A model generated the notes under the pieces. It was not told the origin of the DNA, did not search any database, and saw nothing but the letters and a program-made list of their open reading frames with translations. The position numbers and the translations under genes were made by a program. 54,572 bases of DNA from Parastagonospora avenae f. sp. tritici 18332-5 (lineage: Eukaryota > Ascomycota > Dothideomycetes > Pleosporales > Phaeosphaeriaceae), in NCBI GenBank assembly GCA_022559985.1, contig JAFJTR010000131.1, forward strand, positions 1 through 54,572, written 5' to 3'. Shown one piece after another: positions 8,614-20,131 of the stretch. The stretch's first letter is position 1; the number at the start of each line of letters is the position of its first letter.

Positions 8614-11012
8614 CTACCCGTTGGTATTCAACTCATCTCGTGCTGTCCGAAGTATCTCTTTCATCTCAACGTATAGTTTTGGATTCGGTTTCCTCCACCT
8701 TCCGCCGCCGGGGAATATCTTCTTCCGCAATCGATTGACGCAAGGTAGTAATGGTTGGTAATATTCTGTGAAATTTTCCTGGGTAGTTTTGCGAAAGATG
8801 TCATTGTCGGATACTGTGCCCAGCTTCAACTTGGCCAACTCCTCCGTGTCCGCATAGTTCCATTTGTCGAACTGTTGAACTACTCTCCCCTGCGACCCGT
8901 TGTAGTGAATGCATATCCAAAAGAGTACCCAGAAGAAGGACTCTAGGTCGTGCATGAAGGAATGCGGCTCGTCGTCGTGAAGTACCCCAATCGCCATGAA
9001 CGCTCGCGTGCCGGTCTTCCCTCGCGCCCCCGACGCCTTCTCACGATCCTCCTTGATAGCAAGATCTAGGTCGATCAAGAACGAGTGCCAGGAGGGGTTG
9101 CTCTCGTCCTCGTTCACCATTAGATTGTTTGGCGAGATATCGCATTGAAGCATGCCGGCCTGCGTATGCAGTGACTCATATCCTGCGATACAGCCTTCCA
9201 TAGCAGCCAGAAGGCTAGTCTTAGAACTCGCCATGTATATAGGCTTCCCGTAGTCTCGGACAATGACGCGACGGTGCACTCGATCCACCGTCGCCCTCCC
9301 TCCTTTCACGGGAGAGCTCGAACAAGTTCGCTTGCTGGGTGGTAAGGGCGCATTCGTACAGCTCGAGGACCTCTTCCGTCTGGCGGTACTACTGCTTCGG
9401 CCTTTCCATGAGAGGGAGCGAACAGTCCTGCTTGGAGGCTGCATTGAGCTTTCCGGTATGTAGTTTGTTGCTTTCGTTACGTCTAGGCCTCGGCGCACAT
9501 TCCCGCGGATGGTGTCATCCTGGTCACTCACACGAACCGTCCCATGGTAATAGTACCTCGCCACATTGACCACGTCTTTCTCGGTTGACTCACGCAGCAA
9601 TTCGCCCTCCTCGCTGCGCTCCGGGTATTGCCACGAGTCCTTGATAACGAGGGGTGCCTGCGACTCATCCCCTTCACAATGGGCTCTCCAACAAGTTGTG
9701 GCTCGACCGGCAACACAAGGCACACGTTTTATGACCTTGTCAAGGACGAGGCGCTCTGTGCGGTTGTTTCGTTCGATCTCGATGTACCGCTTGCCCCTAG
9801 CTGTGATGATGGTGGGGTCGAATCCAAGCTGTTCCTCGTTCAGCCATAGGAACCCGAGCACGGCGGAAACGAATTGCAGCCCCTCTTCATTGATGTCGAA
9901 CGGCGAAGAGGCGATCCCCCCAAGTCGGTCGAAGTTCCAGAGCCGCATGCGCAATCCACACAGCGTAAAGCCGAGTACGAAGCGTCGACTGTCCTGAGCG
10001 GTGAGGACCTCTCGGGCGTATCGTCCGAGATCGAGCCATGCTTTGGAGGCTACATCGGCTAACGGGTTGCTCTTGAGTTCTCCCGGTACGAGAATCTGCT
10101 TCCAGTGGTATGTAGAGTCCGTGCCGGCGCTCAGGTCATCCACAAAGCCGATATCCAACTTGCGGTCGGCCGTGGAGCCTTGCAAGGGCTGGTGCGGCTG
10201 TGCCAGCAGTCGCCGACGAGCCTTGGAGGCTGGTTGGTGCTCCGCCGCCAGGTCAGAGAATTGGCCTGTTACTTCTGCGAACCATGCTAGGACATCTCGT
10301 TCCTTCGCTCCTTCAGGCCAGCCCTGCCAGCCGCTTTCCTCTCGGTAGAGCGGGTTATCCCCTGTTTTGCACCTTTCGAACACGGCATGCGCTGCCGGCT
10401 GGAGGTCTGTCACTTCCCCAAAGAAAGCCTCGAAGAAACCAGGTATTCCCACGTGCACAGACCCCAACTCCTCCTTCAGGACGTCGTCTACGTATTTGCG
10501 GTGTTCGGTCGAGTTGGCAAAGCTGCCCGTGCTGCGCAGCCACGGTGTTTGTAGAATAGGGGATGTAGGACGGGGCGGAGGTGTCGATTCGGTGACGGCG
10601 ATTTCAGCTTGACTCCAAATGATGTGGTCTGATTCGTTCTTCAGGACAGCATTCCACAATGGCCTTATTTGCTCGAGGTCGAAGTCGTCGGAGCTGACTG
10701 CTGAGTTAAGCTTCGAGAGATCGCTGAAGAGGTATCTGCCCCCAGTCTTGGAGGGTAGAGCACGGGCAGCCGGGAGGATCTGAAGAGCTGAGATGAGAAT
10801 GACCGATAAATTTTGAACATCTCAGGGCGCGTTAGAAGTGCATGTTGACATATTCAAGGTGAGGTACCTTCAATCCCAATCCGATCTAAGGCAGATGAAG
10901 AAGCCGGTATCTGCTGCTCCCTACATAGAGAGTTGAATGAATTGCGAACGCTGTTCAGTCCATCTCCTATGGGCTTAGACTTGAATATCTGCAACCGAGA
11001 CAAAGATGCCAT
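8614..11012 (-). CDS. FunK1-type fungal protein kinase
   Basis: Exon 1 is 11012-10868, the intron 10867-10821 (GTACCT...CTAAC...GAG/AG), and exon 2 is 10820-8614, giving 783 aa. It starts 'MASLSRLQIF'. The large N-terminal FunK1 region includes 'ELKSNPLADVASKAWLDLGR' and 'RFVLGFTLCGLRMRLWNFDR'. The kinase part has 'MLQCDISPNNLMV' as catalytic loop, with Cys in place of the usual Arg, 'FLIDLDLA' in place of DFG, and 'GKTGTRAFMAI' as activation segment. This fits PF17667 (Pkinase_fungal). A Ser/Arg-rich low-complexity insert sits before the catalytic loop. FunK1 genes are expanded in many fungi and common in accessory DNA; substrates are unknown. No stop or frameshift. Confidence 0.9.
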
Positions 11013-11871
11013 GGTTTCCAGTCGCGTGAGGGTTCGTACTTCGGTCGCGCGAATGTGGCTGCATGCGCAGGATTTCGTAAGATGCGGTACGTCGTGGAAA
11101 GAATAGGCGATCGTGGCCGAAAGTGCATTGTGAGAAGGTACGTCGAGAACAAAGTTGACACAAGGTGACTGCGCGACGAACGCGCAGGCCAAGGAGGCTG
11201 GCTCGGCACAACTTCGGCAACGGAGAAGAGATCCTATCTCACGTGATTGTCGATGATGCTTGAAAAAGTCTTGAGAGCCAATCAGATCGCCTACGTCAAC
11301 TGCTCGCCCTGCACCCCCTCACGACGTCTATTTTGCACCCTTTCAACTTTGAATCATACTCAGAATTATAAAGTGCACTCATCACGATCAGTGCAGCGAT
11401 TGTTCCGATGGGTTTGTGCAGTTATTAGGGGTGTGCAGTTGTTGCGCTCAAGTTTAGTGTTCCTGAGAGGTCGGTACACCTCATCCGAGCGCTCTGATTA
11501 GCTATAATCGCTGTTCTACCGACTTGCCGATTTGCCGACTCTAGGAACACTAAAATTAAGCTCTTACTGTGTACAACTGCTATTGAAATGGTCTAAAATC
11601 CGCTGTAACCTGGTGCAATGCATGCGCCATACAAACATGAATGAGTTGCGCATTTGAAACCAGCAAAAATACGTCGTCTTAGATGGTACAGCATTAGCGG
11701 CAGTACTTCAACTGTGCGCGATAGAATTTGAGTTCATGAACGCCTTAATGTCTTTCACTCCATTTTGACCACATTGCGTCACGGATTTCTTATACTGCTT
11801 CGCTCGCGGTTGCTAATGTCACAATATGTAATGCTGCTCCACGCAACTCTACCTCAATACGCTACTGCTTC
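11013..11871. other. Intergenic, no gene seen
   Basis: Holds the upstream region of the FunK1 gene and the downstream region of the small kinase gene, which lies on the same strand. Short frames here have no domain content. The 11500-11870 part is AT-rich. Confidence 0.4.
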
Positions 11872-12654
11872 CTAATCATCCCCTGACGCTTGCAGCGCGG
11901 TAAGGTCAGCAACCACTTCGCTAGCAGAGCTGTATCTACATTCCCAGCATTTTCGAACAACTTCTCCGCCTACTTCTGTTTCCAGACGAGGGAACTGGTC
12001 TTCTCGGAAACGGCGTATGAACTCTGCTTCGTCGTCGATAGTGTCAAGCTCAGGGAATGGTCGATGCCCAGTGGCAATGTAGTAGATAGTGGACCCCAAG
12101 GCGAAGATATCTGTTTTGATATCTGCAAAATCCTTGTCGTCACGAGGCATAAAGGATTCTGCATTCTCGGAAGCTCCTCCATCTTGAATGACTTCTCCAT
12201 CAGACCCCAACAGTCGGCCTTGAAAGTCGCAGAGCTTAACGTGACGCTCAGCATCCAGGAGGATGTTCCGGACGTTGATGTCGCATATTATGACGTTCTT
12301 CCCGTGAGCGTAGGCAACCCCTTCCGCAGTCTCTTTGGCGAACCTGATCTTCTCTTCTGTTGTGATATCTGTTTCTCGAATATACGTTTCCAACGAGCCG
12401 CAGGGCGCATATTCTAAGAGCAACCCGTCCTGATGTTTCCCTTTGAATTCAATGATGTGATGATGCTTGCCCTCCTCGCCTAGTTGCTTGAATATCGTAT
12501 GTTCAACATCAAGGGCGGGTGAGGGGCCTTTGATGTGCGGGTACTTAAGAACCGTTGTTTCATCGACAAAACCGATGTAATGGCAGCTACCGGTAGTGAT
12601 GATGTGTTGTACCCTTTCAGGAAAGTAAGGTTGAACGTGGACGACTTCATCCAT
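11872..12654 (-). CDS. Small serine/threonine-type kinase-like protein with altered catalytic loop
   Basis: A single exon of 260 aa with a true ATG at 12654. It covers a whole kinase fold but is short. 'TTVLKYPHIKG' carries the likely ATP-anchoring Lys and 'GLLLEYAPCGSLETYI' is the hinge. 'VIICDINVRNILLD' replaces HRDLKxxN, with ICD instead of HRD but Asp and Asn kept. 'LCDFQGRLLG' stands for DFG, and 'KTDIFALGSTIYYIATGHRPF' is the F-helix region. This pattern is common in lineage-specific fungal kinases of unknown role; activity may be reduced. It lies on the same strand as FunK1, 860 bp apart, with no sign of co-transcription. Confidence 0.8.
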   Translation of the reverse strand: MDEVVHVQPYFPERVQHIITTGSCHYIGFVDETTVLKYPHIKGPSPALDVEHTIFKQLGEEGKHHHIIEFKGKHQDGLLLEYAPCGSLETYIRETDITTEEKIRFAKETAEGVAYAHGKNVIICDINVRNILLDAERHVKLCDFQGRLLGSDGEVIQDGGASENAESFMPRDDKDFADIKTDIFALGSTIYYIATGHRPFPELDTIDDEAEFIRRFREDQFPRLETEVGGEVVRKCWECRYSSASEVVADLTALQASGDD

Positions 12655-15467
12655 TTTTGATCGTATAATGCTGATGTTTTCACGGTGAGTCGTTGATACT
12701 TTAGTAGAGAAATGAGGGCGAGGATGGACTGGCTATTTAAATGGTTCCGAGAGTTTAGGTCGGGACTCTTATGTAAGCAGGACCAGCGCATGGACACTTT
12801 CTTACCAGTATCATTTGACAGGGAGGAATGGAAACAGCGGGAACTTTATTCCAAATATTGCACACATGTGTTGTAAACTTTAACAGCATATAGAGTATAT
12901 TATTTCAGATGCCTCCTTTTTATAGCTAGGACATGTCGTCTTTCTCTCGCCGTTAATTTGTCTTCCTCTGAATTCATTCTTGGGGCAGCAGCTTGCCTTT
13001 GTCGGACTCTTGAAGCCGCCTCTTAACACCTGGGACATATTGCGTTTGGTGTCTTATTGGTATGAGTGCCCATATTCACTTTGTCAACCCATGTGCCACA
13101 ATTGTGTACGCAAGGCACCGGAATCCATTTCATGATTTTATGTTTTGGTGTTGCGGTACAATTCTTGAATGTCATCTGAACTTGATGTCTCTGGCACATC
13201 TTTGAAGCCTTATATGAACATTAGCTATGTGGCGTCTGTGTTGTAATTTGTGAACCGACTTTGATATTGCAATTTGTTAAGAGAGGTATGCTTCCTCTAA
13301 GTTCTGATAGAGATAATGATGTTGTCTGACACGATGCTGCTGTGCAGCACGCTTTTATACACCCCAAAAGGTCCGTAGCAAGTCTTCTACTAGTCAAAAG
13401 GGTAGGCTAATTGATGTGCACATGCAAGAGCACAAGCAGCTTGGAGGCGCGGTCAGCCTACAGATTCGCTCATGCCTGCAAGCGTTTTCAAGCATTAGAT
13501 CATCGGCTGCATGCGCATCTGTAATTAATTTGAGAGCTTTGACAACTGCCTATGCATCGAGTATCCTACAATGTTCCCAATTGCGTTAGAAAAGTGTCAA
13601 TCAGAAACCTGGTGGACAAAACTACTGCATGAGCTCTTGTCAACGGGCAATAAATGAGTGCATTAACAGCGCAGGATTGGGAACTTTGCTTGACGCGATG
13701 CCTAAAAACGAGGTCATCTTATTGAACTAGCTAGACGTACATCTCTGAGCCACTGAGAGCTCTCATAGACTTGCAGGACTGATAAGCAGTTGCCTGGAAC
13801 TCATGCACCCTAGTAGATAGATGTCACTCATACGCCCTCGCAGGCTTTGCGTGAGAAAATAGCGTCACAGTATGGCATATCGTCTAGTTCTCGTGTGTCC
13901 CGTTGGGTATCGATGCTTCTACTGTCAAATCTACGCTGCTGCTGGCAGGGCGCGTAGTTCCGCTTCCATCTTTGTGCACCTCAATTGAAGACAAGTTTAG
14001 GTGTCCGTGCCGTCTATCAGTTCGATAGGCATATAATCGCCATTCATAGTTAGGTGTATCACCAGAGCATTTGTCTGAGACATAACTAACCCTATGAACA
14101 TGGGTCGTTCTAGCAAGCTAGCTTGACTCGGTTAGTAATGTCCAAGGAGCCAGGCGCGAGGCGCGCCACAGCGTTCGCGGCTTAGCGATCGTTCTTCCGC
14201 ACGCGCATCATCGACGAGTTCTAGGAAGCGATACCTGCAAGTCTCACCGATCACCAAAACAGGGGGGTTGAAGTGCTGTGTACAATACCGATCAACGCTG
14301 AAAATGCCTCTTTACCCTAACCACTTTTCATGTGGTGCGATAAACGACTTTTTATCCGAGGCATCACCAACGCCATGAATATGTCTATTTGTGGGTCGTT
14401 TCAGGCAGTCAGCTTAACTCGATTCGCAATGTCCCAAGAGTCAGGTGTAAGGCGCGTTACATTCTCAGTCTGCGCTTAGAACACCCACGGCTTTAGCCAT
14501 GCTTCTGCAGTGTGGTAACAGTGCTCGATAGCGGTATATGACTTCCTGCATCTCATTAGCGCACGCTCAGGTATAGGATCACTTCCGGCTTACCCTATGC
14601 ATCTCAGGTCAATTAGCACTATGTACGGTGCCAGCGCGGATCATCTTACGTGTATGTGGTCGAGAAGTTTGCCGCGCGCTCGACGAAGTAGGAGTCGTGG
14701 GACGCAGGAAGGCCTTAGGTGGTGTCAATTTGGGTGTCGAAAGGACCCACGACTACGAGCAAGAAACGCGACCGATCCGGAAGAACGTCGGCACTACTTG
14801 TCGGCCCAACAGATCAGCCGAACGCCGATACCCAATTGAGACAAGCGGCAATGAGAACAGATGGTCTTCATCGTAAGACTGGCAAACAAATATATTTGTT
14901 TATGGCCACAACTACCTACGCAGACTATCGCACATTCCCATTACAATCCTTTGCAGCTGACGAAAGTGGAAGATCCTATCTCATTATCCTCGATTGCCAA
15001 CCTTCATGCATTGGTGTTGGCAAGCGCCGCTGTGTGGTTTGCCTCATGCAGACCTGCAACACACGGCAATTTCGTATCCACGATCACAATTGCCTTCGCT
15101 TCATTCGCCGTCGAGAGGTCTGATTTGAGCGACTTCGAGTTAGCCATGACCTTTTCTTATCGAGACCCATATGTTTGCCGGGAGAAAGGCCCGTGAGTGA
15201 ACTTCAGATCAGACGCTCGAGGTCCATGATATATCATGCACGCCTCTCACGAGGCTGAGAGGTCCTTCAAAACCTACCTTACCGCCCTTTCAGACTTTCA
15301 CCGGTTGCCTTCCTGCAGCAAGAACCCGATATTTGCCTTTTTCCAATCCATTTCTCCCACTGGAATGGCTCAAGCTTCTGCATCTACCTGCAAGGCGGCA
15401 GTATGCGGGCTCACCCTTGCTGCGCTCAGATCTAACTATGTCATAGGGCAACGACACGCTCAGTATT
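12655..15467. other. Long gene-poor interval
   Basis: No gene can be supported. Reading frames at 14597-15200 overlap in several frames without a recognisable motif. There are no clear splice-site series or RIP-level AT bias. It looks like old decayed DNA. A diverged direct repeat lies at 14102-14460 and is listed separately. Confidence 0.4.
14102..14460 (+). repeat. Pair of diverged direct repeats of about 70 bp
   Basis: 14102-14170 and 14394-14460 align in the same direction. Both begin TGGGTCGTT and share AGCTT.ACTCG.TT, GCAATGTCC or its variant, and CAGG....GGCGCG. They are about 290 bp apart and roughly 70 per cent alike by eye. They may be two copies of a decayed element or the remnant of a tandem duplication. 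Confidence 0.45.
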
Positions 15468-16680
15468 GTGACGACGGAGTACTCCAAGAATCGGACCTCT
15501 GAGCAATGGAGTCGGGAAACTCGGCACTATGCCCAAGTTGAAGAGGACGAAGGACTTTCCGGTTGCTTCGGTTGGTTGCGACCGTTCACGTCAATCTTTT
15601 CGACTACCGCACCCAAAAGAGGAACCGATCGCCTCGACCGCCTCAGCTGGCAATGTGCGGGCTCCACTGAGCCCGGTGTCGTGAACAGTCCAACGAACGA
15701 GCTCGACCAGAACACACTCATACACACTCGCTCTAGCTGCCAAGAATCGTTCTCGGGCTCCTGCCCTGACCGCACCAACATCTACAAGTGCCCAAGAATA
15801 GCCGGTGATGGTACTTTTCGCCCCAAAACTTTTTGGTAGAGAGCTAATCAAGACAAGAAGAGAAGCCTGATCTTTACATCAAGGCCACCACCCGACACGA
15901 CTCCTCAATCGACTCCTCAGTTGACTCCTCAATCGACCCGGGTACACAAGGATTTTCCTTGAAATTGGCGATTCTGGCAATAGACACGGCTCAGCACTGG
16001 GAAATATGCGAGAAACGAGCATTGGAACGATCACTGCAACGAGCGTTACATTCTGAGCAGATTGTGGCGGAGGACACGTTATCTTTAACACGGAACCCAG
16101 CTGGCGAAGCACTGGAGACCTCTCGCACTGCGACGATCCATGCATCGACTTTCTCCGTCCCTCCGCACTGTGTTGATGACTCGCAACTTGCCAGTTCCGT
16201 GGATCGACCCGTCACCGTTGACCTTGTAGAGCCAACCGAAGACTTTGACCATTGGACGTTTGGGAGTCAATGTAAATCGGGCCAAACATTTAACTCTAAG
16301 GTATGCTTCCCTTGTGCATTGGATGCAAAGCTGACAGACTTAGGACGGCTGTATTCTAGTAACGACGGATATCATCGTTGGCAAAAAGGCGCCTGAATGC
16401 CAGGAGTGCTGCAAAGAATGGTACTAACATCAGAACCCGTAGCCAGTCTTTGAATGCCATCAACTTTTCCTGTCATTATGATATGCTCCATCGCCAGTGT
16501 TCTGCCAATGTCAGTCGTATGCGAGCAGGTCGCCTGCATGCGGTGCCGCGGATGCTTTGCCCTCATACCCTGCGCCGGCTTTTCAAAACGAGCGACACGG
16601 CAGGTCGTATGCGCTTATCGAGAACGACTCCGTGCACTGCATGTACTGGGCTGGGGCAAGCGACCTCGTCACCAGAATGA
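15468..16680 (+). pseudogene. Possible decayed gene with Cys-rich C-terminal part
   Basis: Three open stretches follow one another on the plus strand: 15468-15839, 15959-16396 and 16454-16680. The joining part contains a short coding-like repeat at about 15897-15937 that reads TPQS-TPQL-TPQS. The second stretch ends with several cysteines ('SQCKSGQTF', 'KVCFPCALDAK'), and after a frame change 'CQECCKEWY' follows. The spacing resembles a zinc-binding module but matches no family I can name. Frames do not join with good splice sites. It could also be chance. Confidence 0.22.
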
Positions 16681-17393
16681 TGTTGGCGTCAGAGCGCGGC
16701 GTGAAGAGCTGCTCTCTCCCTATCAATAGCTCATCACCTAGACCCTGCACCACAGGAACTCACACCAGGAAGAGTTGTGAGCCCAGGCCGAGCTCTGCAT
16801 AATCAATAGCCATAGAATGCTTGCCGTTGACTCATCACAGTGCACAACAGCCCCAAAAGCTACCAGGGTCACCGATCGCTTGGCTGCAGAGTGGATAAGC
16901 CGGATTATGCCTTACTATGCATGCTGGAATGCGGCAGGTAGTATGAGAGTGGCAGGTGCGATGTGCATGAAACTGCACGCAGGGATTGTCTTGCTGCAAG
17001 AAGTTTCTTGGCCCTGCACGTTGCTCTTCATGAAGTGATCGTCTCTCTTTGAGACCGTCGTATCAGTTGCGGGATATACGGGCGTTGCAGATCTGGACAC
17101 GAATCGCCACTCGAGCAGCGGCGTTGACGTGGTGAGGTCAACCCTCATTTCTTGTACTAATAAGCCTTTGTTCACTTAACTCTTTGGATTTACCTCACTC
17201 CATACATTTGTGGCCCTTTTCATTTTCGAAGCTTCTCCTTCCACGATTTATCGCCACCAGCATGCTTCAGAGCTCTCAAGACTTGCTAAACTTGCCCTAG
17301 AATTACTTCCAACCGCAATCTACCGCCCAAATCAAGACTCAATCCGCTCGAGAGAGACTAAAATTACCTTCTCCCTCGGACGCTTTCCTAGAC
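16681..17393. other. Intergenic, no gene seen
   Basis: Short frames only. The last 180 bases precede the small two-exon gene and include pyrimidine-rich tracts that could serve as its promoter. Confidence 0.4.
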
Positions 17394-17946
17394 ATGCTAC
17401 ACTTGTTCAATCAAAACTCTATCACTGTATCAATTCCGTGTCGCATCACCATCGCATGGCACACCGAGGAACTAAACAACGAGGACATCGTTTACGTCGA
17501 GGCCGTTATGCCTTCAGTGGAAAACCTATCCCCGGATATCCCTATCGTCGAGAAAGAAATCCGTAAGCAGGGAGAATACAAAGTTGCGAGGCTCCTCGTT
17601 TGCCGCCAAAGCTACGACCAGCTTCTAGTGCTACAGAAAACCCGCTCAGGTATGTCTTGACTTCAACTAGTGGGCCGCTGTTAACGTGGGCCGCTGTTAA
17701 CAAAGAGCAGAGGAAAACCCACAAGGGCTGGATGAAATCGATCGGTTTCTCGTTGGTTGGATGGACCACAACCACATTAGCATCCTCACCACCCGTATGT
17801 CTGAACAGGAACAGATCGAAACCAAACAACACTACTTGGGTGAAGATTGGATAATCAGGTTCGATGATATTTCTGGGGAAGAGAGAAAAAACGAAATGTT
17901 GAGACTATTGAAGAAACGCAAGAATCGAGACTCGCATAGTACATAG
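17394..17946 (+). CDS. Hypothetical protein, 163 aa, two exons
   Basis: The ATG at 17394 starts exon 1 (17394-17649). The intron is 17650-17710 (GTATGT...GTTAAC...CAG) and exon 2 runs to the TAG at 17944-17946; phases agree. The protein begins 'MLHLFNQNSITVSIPCRIT' and is rich in charged residues. It contains 'EEIDRFLVGW'-like helical sequence and ends in a very basic tail ('LLKKRKNRDSH'). There is no signal peptide, membrane segment or known domain. Clean splice sites and intact frame argue for a real gene. The intron contains an exact 16-bp tandem duplication. Confidence 0.55.
17670..17701 (+). repeat. Two tandem copies of a 16-bp unit inside an intron
   Basis: GTGGGCCGCTGTTAAC occurs twice, directly adjacent and identical. 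The unit includes GTTAAC, the likely branch site, so the intron (61 nt) has two candidate branch points. Without the copy it would be 45 nt, the usual size here. Confidence 0.9.
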
Positions 17947-18898
17947 GCAGGGGCAAAGTTTGTAATGAGTGGACACAGATACGATAGCTTCAATTACTCT
18001 TCCCTTATTTCATGCTTACGTGATCTAAAGCACATCTCTATCGCCTAACTCTACGTGACTAGTCACATACCGTGCTGACGGCATGCACGACCGAGAATGC
18101 CTACATCGGATCTGTAACTCCGCCTTGGATTCCCGGAGGCTTTCTCAGTATCCGGCTGCAATCGCCGTTCAATTAACGTGAACTCGATGCCCAAGCGCTC
18201 TAGGGTATCTGACTGGTCTAATATAATTGGCAGCGAGGATGGTGCAAGACGCTAGTCCAGCGGCGGCGATGGTAAGCACCCCCGCTCCATGTCCTATCGC
18301 GGGTGACGCACCCATGCATGGACATGACAGAAAGTATGTAAATACAAGGTCAATCCTTCACGCTACGCCCCAAGAACCATGGTGTATTTGTGCACAGTAG
18401 CCACAAGTTGAGCAGCGTCGTTCCGCTGCCGCTTGCAACTCGAATTTTAGATGTGCGCTTCCTCACCTTCCCTGACGTGGCGGCACCCCACCAACTCCTT
18501 TCGCCCCGAACCTCCTTCCCCTGCCAAGAATGATAGGCCAAACTCGAAATCCTTTTAAATACTTCTTGTCTCAGATCACCGGCTACTGAAAAGTACATCA
18601 GCACCTGACCATACCCCAAATCCATGATTTCCAATTTGTTCAAGACTACCTCATTGAAAATGACCCCACACATGATCATACCAGAGATTGCAGTACAGGA
18701 AGATGACTGCGAACAGTCGAAGAGACAAGCAGAATCTTTTAACTACGGAGAGTTACTCACGGACGGTCAAGAGTACGCTCACACTCAGGGCGCAATGTAC
18801 TTCTTCTTTAACCCTCGAAGCTACTATCTCTGACATAAAGCAGATTTCCTGAAATCAGAACTATACCTAGCGCTCACGCCCATAATGACCCCAAGACG
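17947..18898. other. Intergenic, no gene supported
   Basis: A short plus-strand frame at 18624-18833 lacks domain content and codon support. The rest is unremarkable. Confidence 0.4.
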
Positions 18899-19420
18899 AT
18901 GTCTGAACCGCCGGCTCTGCTCCCACATCCCGGAACTTACGACATCCATGACAAAATCTCGGCTGCGAACCCTTCATATCAACTTCATTACATGCAGCAC
19001 GTTGCTATTGTTGTGCATATTCATGGTGTCTCAACTCTTGCCGGCACCAGAGTCCACATGCCGCAGTTTACAATAGAACTCCCACGAACATTAGGCTTTT
19101 GGCCTGCCATTGACATATTGAGCAAGTCAGCTTACTCTATCACCCATGATGGTTGTACTCGAGGAGAGTTTCGACAGCTACTCGCTCAGTTGTCATCATG
19201 GGCTGTGGCGTTCTTGCCTATTATAGATGACAGTGAAACTAAGAGCACACTGAAGCTCCTGAGCTTTCTTGGAACTCATGTTTCACTAAGTTCAGGTGCG
19301 AACGGACTGCTGTGTGGGTGGAGTGCCCAGGGGTGGCTCATATCTGGAAGGGGAGGATGCAGGTGGGTGCAATCTGCCGAAATACTAGTTGCAGCAGGCT
19401 ATGGCAAAGGAGAGAATTAG
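18899..19420 (+). CDS. Hypothetical protein, 173 aa
   Basis: A single open frame with true ATG at 18899, beginning 'MSEPPALLPHPGTYDIHDK'. It has a mildly hydrophobic middle ('HVAIVVHIHGVSTLAG') and Gly-rich end. No domain recognised, no signal peptide. A frame of this length in non-repetitive DNA is only moderate evidence. It could be a real small gene or a chance frame. Confidence 0.35.
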   Translation: MSEPPALLPHPGTYDIHDKISAANPSYQLHYMQHVAIVVHIHGVSTLAGTRVHMPQFTIELPRTLGFWPAIDILSKSAYSITHDGCTRGEFRQLLAQLSSWAVAFLPIIDDSETKSTLKLLSFLGTHVSLSSGANGLLCGWSAQGWLISGRGGCRWVQSAEILVAAGYGKGEN

Positions 19421-19736
19421 TCTGGAGTAGGTGAACAGTTGCAAACGCAAGAAAATGTTACTTCAAGTTGGTTACCGTGCGCGTTTTTGCACATCTCGGC
19501 CCTCATTACTCTCGCCAATTATTTTTTGCAACATAGATCTCCTCTAAGCTCATTCACGGGAGTGGACTACGAGACTTACCTCAGGAGAGGAGTAGATTGA
19601 ATTGCATTACGAGGAGGACTCGGTGGTCGATACGTTAGCCGATTGCAGGCCATCCAGGCCCGGTTTCGCTGGGGCACTCCTGCCTTTCATCGAGAATCTC
19701 AAAAGTTATGAGTTATTCTTAAATAACTATGGAGCC

Positions 19737-20131
19737 ATGCATCTACAATACTCACATGCAGATTCAACCCCAATCACCCTCTACTTTACCCGTCAACTCT
19801 TTCAACTGACCGGGATGGAAAAGACCCAACGTGGTGGATGTTCAGAGAGTCTTGGACCTTACTCAGTCTTCAAACATAATGTAAATGAAGTTCCTCGCGA
19901 GAAAGGGATGTATTGCACTTTGTGTAAAATAGTTCGAGTGGAACGATTATATAAGTGTGAGGAATGCGATAAGACATGGTGCAAAGAGTGCTGGGTAAAG
20001 ACTGCTGAACAGGTAAGACTTCAATAGTGCCTCAACCATATCGAAGTTAACACGTATGCTAGGACCGAGGAGAAGTCGACGTTATTCTCACTTTGAGGCG
20101 TCGAAGGACCTGGAATCAACATGAGGATTAG
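19737..20131 (+). CDS. Small Cys-rich (zinc-binding-like) hypothetical protein
   Basis: A frame from at least 19602 contains ATGs at 19737 and 19815. It reads into 'GMYCTLCKIVRVERLYKC' followed by 'EECDKTWCKECW': three CxxC knuckles within 28 residues, typical of a zinc ribbon or treble-clef fold. A good intron (about 20011-20060, GTAAGA...GTTAAC...CTAG) joins 'AEQ' to 'DRGEVDVILTLRRRRTW' and a stop at 20129-20131. The true start may lie further upstream behind another intron. Function unknown; DNA or protein binding is only a guess from the Cys pattern. Confidence 0.45.

Noticed and set aside
9263..10612. Plus-strand frames of 60-143 codons over the FunK1 gene
   Set aside because: Antisense shadows of a GC-rich coding exon.
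8614..10659. FunK1 start at 10659
   Set aside because: That codon is TTG. In-frame conserved-looking sequence continues upstream to an intron and a true ATG at 11012.
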